The notes beneath the pieces are model-generated. The model was not told the origin of the DNA. It did not search any database and worked only from the letters and a program-made list of their open reading frames with translations. A DNA stretch of 40,492 nucleotides from Saprospiraceae bacterium (lineage in GTDB: Bacteria; Bacteroidota; Bacteroidia; Chitinophagales; Saprospiraceae). The stretch is from positions 1 to 40,492 of the forward strand of contig JAIYAV010000258.1 in NCBI GenBank assembly GCA_027488855.1. The letters are read 5' to 3'. Positions 33,937 through 40,492 of the stretch are shown piece by piece. Position 1 is the first letter of the stretch. Each line of letters starts with the position of its first letter. Made by a program: the position numbers and the translations under genes.

Positions 33937-33989
33937 ACTACTTATGCAGGGGAGCAGCTTCGCTCCTCTTGGCTAAAAGCGACATGATT

Positions 33990-34115
33990 GGCAAACGGAT
34001 GAAACGGACTGAACGGATTAAAACGGATTTTTTATTCCGCCTGCGGCGGATAAAGACGAGCCGAAGGCGAGTTTAAGTCCGTTTTAATCCGTTCAGTCCG
34101 TTTCATCCGTTTGCC
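33990..34115. repeat. 38-bp perfect inverted repeat with phased ACGGA motifs
   Basis: Arms 33990-34027 and 34078-34115 are exact reverse complements, and short matching GCGACA ends extend it on both sides. Each arm contains ACGGA four times at 9-, 9- and 10-bp spacing, close to one helical turn. The 50-bp centre holds a small TCCGCC...GGCGGA stem. Between it and the previous palindrome is a small hairpin GGAGCAGCTTCGCTCC (33951-33966). No gene is supported in 33786-34186. Confidence 0.75.
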
Positions 34116-34186
34116 ATCCTGTCGCTCTACGCTGAAGGCGTTAGTGTCGTCTTCGCGGTTATAACAACAAGCAGTGAAGCTGTATA

Positions 34187-35686
34187 TTAGGCAATGTGAG
34201 CTAATAATCGAGCTACCTGCTCACTTCCAATTTGCAAGGTAGCCTGGATCAACAGCTCCAAATCAGCTTTTTTCGTACGTTGATTGACAATACACACCCG
34301 GATCGCATAGCGCCCCTGCAAAAGGGTAGAAGAAGGCGAAGCAATGCCCCGCTCTTGCAATTGAATCAATATTTCACGGTTCAAGGCATTGAGTTCCGGT
34401 TCCGTAAACTCAGGATGGGTGTACCGATAACAGACAATACTTAGGGAAACCGGGGCCAACAATTCCAATTCTGGCGTGTTCTCCACCATTTGGCCCAGAT
34501 AAGCCGCCTGCAAGTTGTTTTGCCGAATCATCGCCGCGTATTTGGCCAAGCCATGTTCCTTGAGCGACATCCAGATTTTGAGGGCTTTAAAACCCCGCGA
34601 TAGCTCGAAGCCATAATTGTTGATGGATTCCAGTCCACCCGCCAGTCCTCGTTTTTCCTGCAACAAATAATTCGGAGTGATGGCAAAAGCATTGCGGTGT
34701 GCTTCGGCATTTTTGATCAAAGTGCAGCCTACTTCGTAAGGGATGTAGAGCCATTTGTGCAGGTCAAAGGCGACACTATCGGCCTTTTCAACGGCGCTCA
34801 GGGCTGGGGCATATTGGGGATCGAGTTTGGCCAGGGCACCATAGGCACCATCCACGTGGAACCACAATTGGTAGCGTCGGCAAATTTGCCAGAGTTCTTC
34901 GAGAGGATCAATTGCCCCCGTATTGACCGTACCCGCAGTGCCCACCACACAGAATGGGCGATGTCCGGCGGCGAGGTCAGCTTCGATGCATTGGATCAGT
35001 TCGGCGGTGTTGATTTCATACTGGGCATTCACCGAAATTTTTCGGACCGCTTCAGTGCCCAAACCTAAAATTTCCACCGCTTTTTGGATGCAACTATGGG
35101 TTTCGGCTGAGCAGTACAAGGTCATTTGGCTGCCAATGTTGAACAAACCTTCCTGCCGCACACTGGCCTGGTGATTGCGGGCAACGGTGAGGGCCGTAAT
35201 GTTGGCCATGGAACCGCCGCTGAGCAAAATCCCGGAAGCTTCGGCAGGATAGTTGAGCATTTGTTTGCACCAATTGACCACTTGCTGATCGACATAAAGC
35301 GAGGCATGTTCACCAATGGTGACATTGGGATTCATGGTAGCGGCCAATAAGTCGGCGAGTACGCCCAGTGGAGTGCCCGTGCCTTGTACCCAGGCAAAAA
35401 AACGGGGGTGAATGTTGCCCTTGGTGTAAGGAAAGATGTATTGTTTGAATTCCTGATAAACGCTATCGATGTCTTGTGGTTCCTGGGGGATGTCTGTGGC
35501 GAGAAAGTTTTTGACTTCGGTGGGGATCGGTTTCCAAACGGGTTGTTTGCCGATGTTTTCCAGGTAATCCATCACATCGTCGATCATTTGGTGCCCCAAT
35601 TGGCGCATTTGTTGCCAATCTTGGGGGTCTAAAGTCAGGTTTTGACCTACCTCTTCTTCTAGTTGCTCCCGATTTGTTCCTTGCAT
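34187..35686 (-). CDS. group II pyridoxal-phosphate decarboxylase (aromatic-L-amino-acid / glutamate decarboxylase family)
   Basis: A 499-aa enzyme of the Pyridoxal_deC family, which removes CO2 from an L-amino acid. The PLP lysine is Lys311 in DSVAFDLHKWLYIPYEVG, the cofactor Asp is in WFHVDGAYG (~279), and the ring-stacking His is in SAETHSCIQKA (~197). The substrate entry motif NIHPRFFAWVQGTGTP resembles aromatic and histidine decarboxylases more than GadB. A longer frame begins at 35752, but an intrinsic terminator ends at 35753 and a strong promoter lies at 35704-35734, so the ATG at 35686, preceded by AAGG, is the better start. Substrate not resolved. Confidence 0.93.
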   Translation of the reverse strand: MQGTNREQLEEEVGQNLTLDPQDWQQMRQLGHQMIDDVMDYLENIGKQPVWKPIPTEVKNFLATDIPQEPQDIDSVYQEFKQYIFPYTKGNIHPRFFAWVQGTGTPLGVLADLLAATMNPNVTIGEHASLYVDQQVVNWCKQMLNYPAEASGILLSGGSMANITALTVARNHQASVRQEGLFNIGSQMTLYCSAETHSCIQKAVEILGLGTEAVRKISVNAQYEINTAELIQCIEADLAAGHRPFCVVGTAGTVNTGAIDPLEELWQICRRYQLWFHVDGAYGALAKLDPQYAPALSAVEKADSVAFDLHKWLYIPYEVGCTLIKNAEAHRNAFAITPNYLLQEKRGLAGGLESINNYGFELSRGFKALKIWMSLKEHGLAKYAAMIRQNNLQAAYLGQMVENTPELELLAPVSLSIVCYRYTHPEFTEPELNALNREILIQLQERGIASPSSTLLQGRYAIRVCIVNQRTKKADLELLIQATLQIGSEQVARLLAHIA

Positions 35687-35703
35687 GTTGGCCTTACTTT
35701 TTT

Positions 35704-35734
35704 CAAAGATACCAGACTCGACTTTGCTTTCCAA
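35704..35734 (-). promoter_or_regulatory. Bacteroidota-type promoter of the PLP decarboxylase
   Basis: On the minus strand TTG (35734-35732) and TATCTTTG (35711-35704) are separated by exactly 20 bp, matching the TTG-N19-21-TAnnTTTG consensus of the main sigma factor. The expected start of transcription is about 10 bp before the ATG at 35686. This promoter lies just past the terminator of the upstream gene and makes the upstream ATG at 35752 untranslated. Confidence 0.75.
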
Positions 35735-35752
35735 CTCGATTCTTGCGATCAT

Positions 35753-35795
35753 AAAAAATGGGCTATTGATGGAAAAGCATCAATAACCCATTTTT
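35753..35795 (-). terminator. intrinsic terminator of the DUF3471-like gene
   Basis: Arms 35778-35795 and 35754-35771 pair over 18 bp (one G-U), with a 6-nt loop and a terminal T-run on the minus strand. It begins 20 bp past the stop of the 35816 gene. Confidence 0.85.
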
Positions 35796-35815
35796 CTTTT
35801 TTCGTTGAATGCCAA

Positions 35816-36175
35816 TTACAGTTTGGCCCCCTCAATGACCTGCCCCTGTACCTCCAATTTTACCTTGATGACTTTTTTCTGTTCATCCCGAATAAAAGTA
35901 GCAGTACCTTCGAATCCCACGATGGTCAGCACATCAGGAGTAGCCGTAGGTTTGAGCTCAGCGCTACCTTGACCCTCAAGGGCACCGATTACTTTACCTT
36001 GTTCCCAGCTCACAATGATGTTGCCCATGCCGCCGGTATCGTATTTACCTAGCAAGTCTTTTGCGCCCAAAGAGTCCAGCGCAGGTGTGGGTGGCGGTGT
36101 ACTTGGTGCCTGTGCAGTAGCTACGCCCAAGGCTAAAAACAGTCCTACAATGAGAGTGCAGAGTAGTGATTTCAT
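35816..36175 (-). CDS. small secreted protein with DUF3471-like domain
   Basis: A 119-aa protein with a signal peptide (MKSLLCTLIVGLFLALGVATAQA), a short proline-rich linker (PSTPPPTPAL) and one beta domain (LLGKYDTGGMGNIIVSWEQG, LTIVGFEGTATFIRDEQKKV). This resembles the DUF3471 tail of secreted beta-lactamase-like serine hydrolases, here as a stand-alone protein. The start at 36175 fits the signal. Ends in a strong terminator, so it is monocistronic. Function unknown. Confidence 0.7.
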   Translation of the reverse strand: MKSLLCTLIVGLFLALGVATAQAPSTPPPTPALDSLGAKDLLGKYDTGGMGNIIVSWEQGKVIGALEGQGSAELKPTATPDVLTIVGFEGTATFIRDEQKKVIKVKLEVQGQVIEGAKL

Positions 36176-36326
36176 AAAAACAATGCGATTTAATGGTGAA
36201 TGATGAAGCAAAGTAAGGTTTTTTGTGGCAGCTTCAAATAAATTTGTAGGCGCGTAGTGTTAAGTTTTTGGAACCAAATACATGCCTTTCGCAGTTCTGA
36301 AGGCCAAACCTCATTAACAAAGCAAA

Positions 36327-37310
36327 ATGGGTGGTAATTTGTTCAAATTGGGGCGTTTGCCCAAGGCCGACTACCTGGAAATCGAGGGGGAATTGAGACA
36401 ATACCTGGATCAAAAATTGGGCGATTTGTACCGCATCCCCCGGTATTACCGCGACAAACCCGACTTTGGTGATGTTGACATCATCGTTTCGGATGCCGCC
36501 ATTCAAACCACCTGGCAGGATTTGCGTATGGAGCTGAGCGTGGATTTGGGGATTCAGGAGCACAAGTCATTAGGTACGGTATTTAGTACAGTATATCGAA
36601 ACTTTCAGGTCGATTTCTTCTACCGGGAGCATCGCTATTTTGAATCCACTTACAACTACCTTTCTTTCAATGACGTGGGCAATATTTTGGGCAAAATTTT
36701 CAAACGTTTTAACCTAAAATACGGCGAACAAGGTTTGTTGTACGTATTCCGCCGTGCCGACGGTCATTTCCAAAAAGACCTGGAAGTATCCCAGGATTTT
36801 GAACGCATTTTTGCTTTTTTGCAACTGGATCACGCACATTGGCTGCGTGGTTTTGATACCCTGGATGAACTATTCCGTTGGGCTACTGCGAGTCCTTATT
36901 TTTCCATTCATCCTTATCTGGAGCAGGATGCAACGACCAGCCAAAGGGTCAAAGAACGCACGACCATGCGTCGTTTTGTGGCGTGGTTAGAAGAGCAGGG
37001 TATTTCACAAAAGTTTGAATTCGCGGCAGATCGGGATTTTTACCTGCCCATGATCGCGGCGTTTTTTCCAGAAGGACATTTGTTGGAAAAAATTGAACTG
37101 GAGCGCCAGCGAGAGGCCTATGTGTTGCGAGTGCGGGGAAAATATTCAGGCCAGGTGATCATGCGCTTGTTTCCTGACTTACAGGGGAAAGCATTGGGCG
37201 ATTTTATGCGGAGTTTTGAGGCGCAGTGGGCGGATCATGAGGTGGTTTTGGCAGGGATGGATGCGGAAGAAATTGCCGATCAATTGCGCCTCTTTAAAGC
37301 AAGTTATTAA
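36327..37310 (+). CDS. nucleotidyltransferase-like hypothetical protein
   Basis: A 327-aa soluble protein. The segment YYRDKPDFGDVDIIVSD (~residues 40-56) followed by NFQVDFFYR (~92-100) fits the DxD ... D metal-binding pattern of the polymerase-beta nucleotidyltransferase fold. The rest is helical (NILGKIFKRFNLKYGEQGLLYVF; RFVAWLEEQGIS). Such proteins add nucleotides to RNA, proteins or antibiotics; nothing here shows which. It is convergent with the GT2 gene and divergent from the DUF3471-like gene; no antitoxin-like partner (MNT/HEPN) is next to it. Confidence 0.6.
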   Translation: MGGNLFKLGRLPKADYLEIEGELRQYLDQKLGDLYRIPRYYRDKPDFGDVDIIVSDAAIQTTWQDLRMELSVDLGIQEHKSLGTVFSTVYRNFQVDFFYREHRYFESTYNYLSFNDVGNILGKIFKRFNLKYGEQGLLYVFRRADGHFQKDLEVSQDFERIFAFLQLDHAHWLRGFDTLDELFRWATASPYFSIHPYLEQDATTSQRVKERTTMRRFVAWLEEQGISQKFEFAADRDFYLPMIAAFFPEGHLLEKIELERQREAYVLRVRGKYSGQVIMRLFPDLQGKALGDFMRSFEAQWADHEVVLAGMDAEEIADQLRLFKASY

Positions 37311-37327
37311 CCTTCATTACGCATTAA

Positions 37328-37478
37328 GCAGCTTCGCTGCTGGTTTTGTAACCGCGACGGCGCGAGTTACGTGTGCTTCGCACACTTTTACGTCGTTTAA
37401 CGTCACACATTTGGCGCAGCCAAATGATTCGTCGCGCCGTCGCGTCGTCGCGGTTACAACCATTTGGCGGAGCCAAAT
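37328..37478. repeat. cluster of small hairpins inside a larger inverted repeat
   Basis: A larger inverted repeat pairs TTGTAACCGCGACGGCGCGA (37346-37365) with 37432-37459, which has an extra 8 bases. Four mini-hairpins lie in or beside it: GCAGCTTCGCTGC (37328), GTGTGCTTCGCACAC (37371), ATTTGGCGCAGCCAAAT (37409) and a similar one at 37461. It sits between two convergent genes and may stop transcription from both sides. Confidence 0.7.
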
Positions 37479-37526
37479 CAAAAAAATCGTTGCCGACACT
37501 TGATAACGGAACTGCCTGCTGAGTTG

Positions 37527-39467
37527 CTAATGCGCTCTCCTCCAATATCCCCACAATATCCTTAAGTCTTCGGCCACACGATAGTCCCGGGCGTACTGCT
37601 GATCCAGTCTATATTGGGTTGAGGGGCTTAAAGCTGTCGCATTGGTAATCTCAGCAGGGCTTAAAATCCCTGGCTTAAGTTTGGGCAAATTTGTTTCCGT
37701 TTGACTGTAGCCAATCCAGGTTTTTTGGCCGACCAACACCGGCCAGGCATTGGCCCAAAGGCGCTGCTTGTGTTTGGCCAAAAAGATACTGATGGGGAAA
37801 CTGGGCAACAAAACAATGGCCAGTACCAAATCCAATAAGCGCTTGTTGCGGCGATTTTCAGGATGGGCGATGTTAAATGAAGCATCTACCCGATATAGTT
37901 CCCCATTGAGGTCTTTGTGGCTGCTGCCGATGATGCTGTCGCTGTTTTCGGGCAAAATTTTATAGTCAAGTTGTTTGCCCAAGCTTTCCATCGTGGCGAT
38001 AATCCGGGCATGGGCCAGGTCTTTGCTGCAAAAAATGACCTCATCCAGGTGGAACAATTCGGTCAAAGCGCTTAAGTTCTGCAAATCACCCAGGTAAAGG
38101 TGTGCTTCAACAGGATTTGTTTCTGGTGCAATCAGCCCAATCGTTTTTTTGCGAGAGCCAATGGCGCGTAAAATAGCTTCCGCCCGCCGGGTTTCTTCAA
38201 TGGAGCCCACCAAGGCGAGGCGTTTTTCAGCTGGTTCTTCCAAGCTAAAATTGCCCCTACCCAAGGCACTGATCAAAGCGCGCAAGAGCGGAACTGCCAC
38301 AAGCGCCCAAATGGTACCCAGCACAATCAAAGCCCGCGAACTGCGGTACACCAAATCCAAAAAACCATAAATCGCAGCAATGGCTACCGCGCCAATCAAA
38401 ATGCCGCGCACCAACTGCCAAAGATTGGTCCGTCGATCATATGCCCCACTAAAAAACAGGGCCAGCAACCAGATTCCCGTGTACAATGGCGCATTGAAGT
38501 ACAAAAACGAACTTTCAAAATGCTCCGGATTGTGAAAATGGTAAATGGCCCAAAATTTTTTCAAAAAACTCAAACCGCCATACAAAGCCAACGCATCGAG
38601 TAGTGGCCACCACGCACGCCGGAAAAAGTTGGACAACAAGGTCAAAGTGGCACGAAAATAAATCGCCAATTGCAACATCAACACAAACCCACGGGCATTT
38701 CCACCCTGAAAATGTTTGCGGGCAAACAGGATCATCGCCTGGTAAAAAATGCGCACGTAGTTGACGCTGCCTTTTTTGGTGCTTTCGCCTTTGTAATGGA
38801 TGATGCTGGTATCGGCCAGGTAATGGTTGCTAAATCCACCTTGTTGGATGCGGTAGGAAAGGTCGATGTCTTCGCCGTACATAAAAAACTGCTCATCCAA
38901 CAGCCCCACTTTGTCTAAGGCCGCCTTGCGCATGAACATAAAAGCGCCCGAAAGGACATCAACTTCATGGTTTTTCTCCTTGGAAAGAAACCCCAGGTGG
39001 TAACGATTAAAGAGGCGGGATTTTGGAAAAAAACGCGACAAGCCGAAGGTTTTACAAAAGGCCACAAAAGGGGAGGGGAAGCCTCGTTTGGATTCGGGCA
39101 AAAAAGCTCCCGAGCCATCGATCATTTTGACCCCCAAAGCACCCGCTTGGGGATGGGTTGCCATAAAATCCGCACAAACTTGTAAGGTGTTTTCCGCAAT
39201 AACGGTATCTGGATTGAGTAGCAAAATGTATTCACCGGTAGCCTGGCGAATGGCTTGGTTGTTGGCTTGCGAAAAGCCCACATTGTGCTCATTGGCAATC
39301 AAACGTACCTCAGGAAACTTCTCCTGCACCATTTGCACCGACCCATCTTTGGAGGCATTGTCGACCACCCAAACCTCGGCCTCCAAACCCTGGGTCGCTC
39401 TGCGCACGGCCAGCAAGGCTTGTTCCAGAAAAAATTTGACGTTGTAGTTGACGATGATGATGGTCAT
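37527..39467 (-). CDS. GT2 glycosyltransferase fused to membrane region and degenerate sugar-phosphate transferase domain
   Basis: A 646-aa protein. Residues 1-~250 are a rhamnosyltransferase-like GT2 domain (MTIIIVNYNV, WVVDNASKDGSV, NPD at 85-87, EDIDLSYRIQQGGF). Then come several membrane segments (~275-300, ~330-400). The C-terminal ~240 residues look like a polyprenyl glycosylphosphotransferase: a Rossmann-like part (LALVGSIEETRRAEAIL), NKRLLDLVLAIVLLP, then LKPGILSPAEITN and LDQQYARDYRVAEDLRIL. The usual middle segment with the catalytic Asp-Glu pair is missing, so that half is probably inactive or regulatory. The start at 39467 excludes 21 codons that read through repeat DNA. Likely role: surface polysaccharide or glycolipid assembly at the inner membrane. 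Confidence 0.82.
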   Translation of the reverse strand: MTIIIVNYNVKFFLEQALLAVRRATQGLEAEVWVVDNASKDGSVQMVQEKFPEVRLIANEHNVGFSQANNQAIRQATGEYILLLNPDTVIAENTLQVCADFMATHPQAGALGVKMIDGSGAFLPESKRGFPSPFVAFCKTFGLSRFFPKSRLFNRYHLGFLSKEKNHEVDVLSGAFMFMRKAALDKVGLLDEQFFMYGEDIDLSYRIQQGGFSNHYLADTSIIHYKGESTKKGSVNYVRIFYQAMILFARKHFQGGNARGFVLMLQLAIYFRATLTLLSNFFRRAWWPLLDALALYGGLSFLKKFWAIYHFHNPEHFESSFLYFNAPLYTGIWLLALFFSGAYDRRTNLWQLVRGILIGAVAIAAIYGFLDLVYRSSRALIVLGTIWALVAVPLLRALISALGRGNFSLEEPAEKRLALVGSIEETRRAEAILRAIGSRKKTIGLIAPETNPVEAHLYLGDLQNLSALTELFHLDEVIFCSKDLAHARIIATMESLGKQLDYKILPENSDSIIGSSHKDLNGELYRVDASFNIAHPENRRNKRLLDLVLAIVLLPSFPISIFLAKHKQRLWANAWPVLVGQKTWIGYSQTETNLPKLKPGILSPAEITNATALSPSTQYRLDQQYARDYRVAEDLRILWGYWRRAH

Positions 39468-39472
39468 ATAAA

Positions 39473-39920
39473 CAAGGTTCCAAAGTTCCAAGGTTCGGTG
39501 TTCCAGGGTTCCAAAGTTCCAAGGTTCCATGGTTCGGGGTTTATCGCCCGACTCTAAGTTTTATAAAATTGGCGCGACAAAAAGATATACAATGTGCCCC
39601 ATTTTGTGTTTACGACCAGCGGCAGAGCCGCCAAACGTCTGTAGCATATAGACCGAACAGTGCATTTAAGGTGCGTAGCACCGGAACAGAAGAAAAGTTG
39701 CGGTGCTACGCACCTTAAAATATACCTTCGTTCCCCTACCTCTACAGACGTTTGGCGGCTCTGCCGCTGGTCAAATCATTTGGCGCTATTGCTTGAATAT
39801 AACTTTTTGGCGCTTCGCCTTTATAAAACTTAGAGTCGGTCGACAAGGGTTCGAAGTACCAGAGTTCGAGTTACCGTTGAACCCAGGAACTCTGGAACCT
39901 TGAAACTTTGGAACCCTTTA
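39473..39920. repeat. four-level nested inverted repeat between divergent genes
   Basis: From outside in: GGGTTCCAAAGTTCCAAGG-type arms (39506-39532 with 39890-39916, imperfect); a perfect 20-bp pair (39548-39567 with 39820-39839); a perfect 31-bp pair (39614-39644 with 39742-39772); and a perfect 19-bp pair (39665-39683 with 39701-39719). The inner half is homologous to 24001-24122, and a relic of the GTTCC motif is at 28130-28170. Nothing coding is supported in 39468-39993. It may be a composite of stacked mobile repeats, and it separates the GT2 gene from the S9 peptidase gene. Confidence 0.75.
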
Positions 39921-39993
39921 TCAGTTGTTTCCGTTCCATTCGTCGCCTAAAAGCTTTCGATTAGACGGAATTTTTTATATTTCCGATTCACAA

Positions 39994-40492
39994 ATGAAGC
40001 CAAATATGTCCAGACTTTTACTGTTGTTGTGCTTTTTTCCATTGTTCGTGTTTTCCCAAACACCCGCCAAAAGAATGTTGGAACACGCCGACATCGCCAA
40101 GTGGAAAAGCATCGAATCCTCCAAAATATCCGGAGATGGCCGTTGGGTAGGCTATGTGGTCAAACCGCTGGAAGGAGACGGGGAACTCCGCCTGTACGAT
40201 GGGCAAAGCGATAAAACCCTGAATGTCCCCCGGGCCGAAAACCTCAACTTTAGCCAGGACAGCCGTTACCTCGCTTTTACGATAAAACCCTTTCGCGACA
40301 GCACCATGAACATGCGGCGGCGCAAGGTCAAAAAAGACGACCTGCCCAAAGATACCCTGGGTGTTTACGACCTGCGGACGATGAAATTGAGCAAATACGC
40401 CGGGGTAAAATCCTACCAGATGCCCGAAAAATGGTCGGGCTGGTTGGCTTATTTGCGCGAACCGGTGAAAGCCTTACCGAAGGATACTTCCA
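39994..40492 (+). CDS. S9-family peptidase, N-terminal part (cut by window edge)
   Basis: 166 codons of an open frame running off the window. The start is ATG at 39994 (or 40006), followed by a signal peptide (LLLLLCFFPLFVFSQ). The mature part has propeller-like repeats of the prolyl-oligopeptidase/DPP family: WKSIESSKISGDGRWVGYVV, LNFSQDSRYLAFTI, LGVYDLRTMKL. The catalytic domain lies beyond the window, so peptidase activity is inferred from the N-terminal pattern. TATATTTC at ~39977 is one base off a -7 box. Confidence 0.75.
   Translation, partial: MKPNMSRLLLLLCFFPLFVFSQTPAKRMLEHADIAKWKSIESSKISGDGRWVGYVVKPLEGDGELRLYDGQSDKTLNVPRAENLNFSQDSRYLAFTIKPFRDSTMNMRRRKVKKDDLPKDTLGVYDLRTMKLSKYAGVKSYQMPEKWSGWLAYLREPVKALPKDTS

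Noticed and set aside
39468-39530. 21-residue N-terminal extension of the GT2 protein
   Set aside because: It is encoded by GGTTCC repeat DNA, and the GT2 fold begins exactly at MTIIIVNYN.
1-40492. tRNA or rRNA genes
   Set aside because: Reading both strands of the intergenic spaces showed no cloverleaf with TTCRA/CCA features and no rRNA signature; a covariance search was not possible here.

Overview
The window looks like chromosome of a Bacteroidota bacterium, most probably a Saprospirales/Haliscomenobacter-type organism. The sequence evidence is SusC/SusD and CHU_C (type IX secretion, type B) proteins, ASPIC/UnbV and DM13 proteins, many Sec lipoproteins, weak Shine-Dalgarno sites, a TTG-N20-TAnnTTTG promoter of the Bacteroidota sigma type, and intergenic spaces full of palindromic repeats. 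No rRNA, tRNA, CRISPR array or intact insertion sequence was seen. The genus is an inference.

Layout. 1-1005: the 5' part of an AlbA_2/HATPase (RecG-like, Schlafen-like) regulator gene on the minus strand, preceded by a 23-bp perfect palindrome that carries two inverted consensus DnaA boxes. 1311-4711: a probable thiamine-uptake region, with a TonB-dependent receptor under a TPP riboswitch (3898-3975, minus) and a NadR-like P-loop kinase upstream. 4898-6948: a conserved hypothetical gene, era, and a DM13 lipoprotein. 6981-21176: one long minus-strand block, in transcription order SusC, SusD, terminator, ASPIC/UnbV FG-GAP protein, vanadium haloperoxidase/PAP2-like enzyme, NHL propeller protein, chitobiase-tail/discoidin protein and GH3-PA14 glycosidase. 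This is a PUL-like system whose substrate is not obvious, and it is the best candidate here for an undescribed pathway.

21592-24627: a scarred accessory stretch. It holds an exported RraB-TPR fusion, an intact XisH-XisI pair, two XisI fragments, a DM13 tail fragment and palindromic elements. 24628-33785: a small lipoprotein, a 934-aa CHU_C adhesin-like protein, another lipoprotein, a ChbG/YdjC-like deacetylase divergent from a formyltransferase, a six-hairpin glycosidase-like protein, a DinB-like protein and an exported Gfo/Idh/MocA oxidoreductase. 34187-40492: a group II PLP decarboxylase with its own promoter, a DUF3471-like secreted protein, a nucleotidyltransferase-like protein, a GT2 fused to a membrane region and a degenerate sugar-phosphate transferase, and the start of an S9 peptidase.

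How it fits together. The SusCD block should bind and import an extracellular ligand, with the exported GH3, haloperoxidase-like, propeller and discoidin proteins acting on it outside or in the periplasm. The TPP riboswitch should shut off the receptor when thiamine pyrophosphate is plentiful. The intergenic DNA is unusual: at least ten long inverted repeats, several of them nested and several belonging to families with two or more copies in this window.
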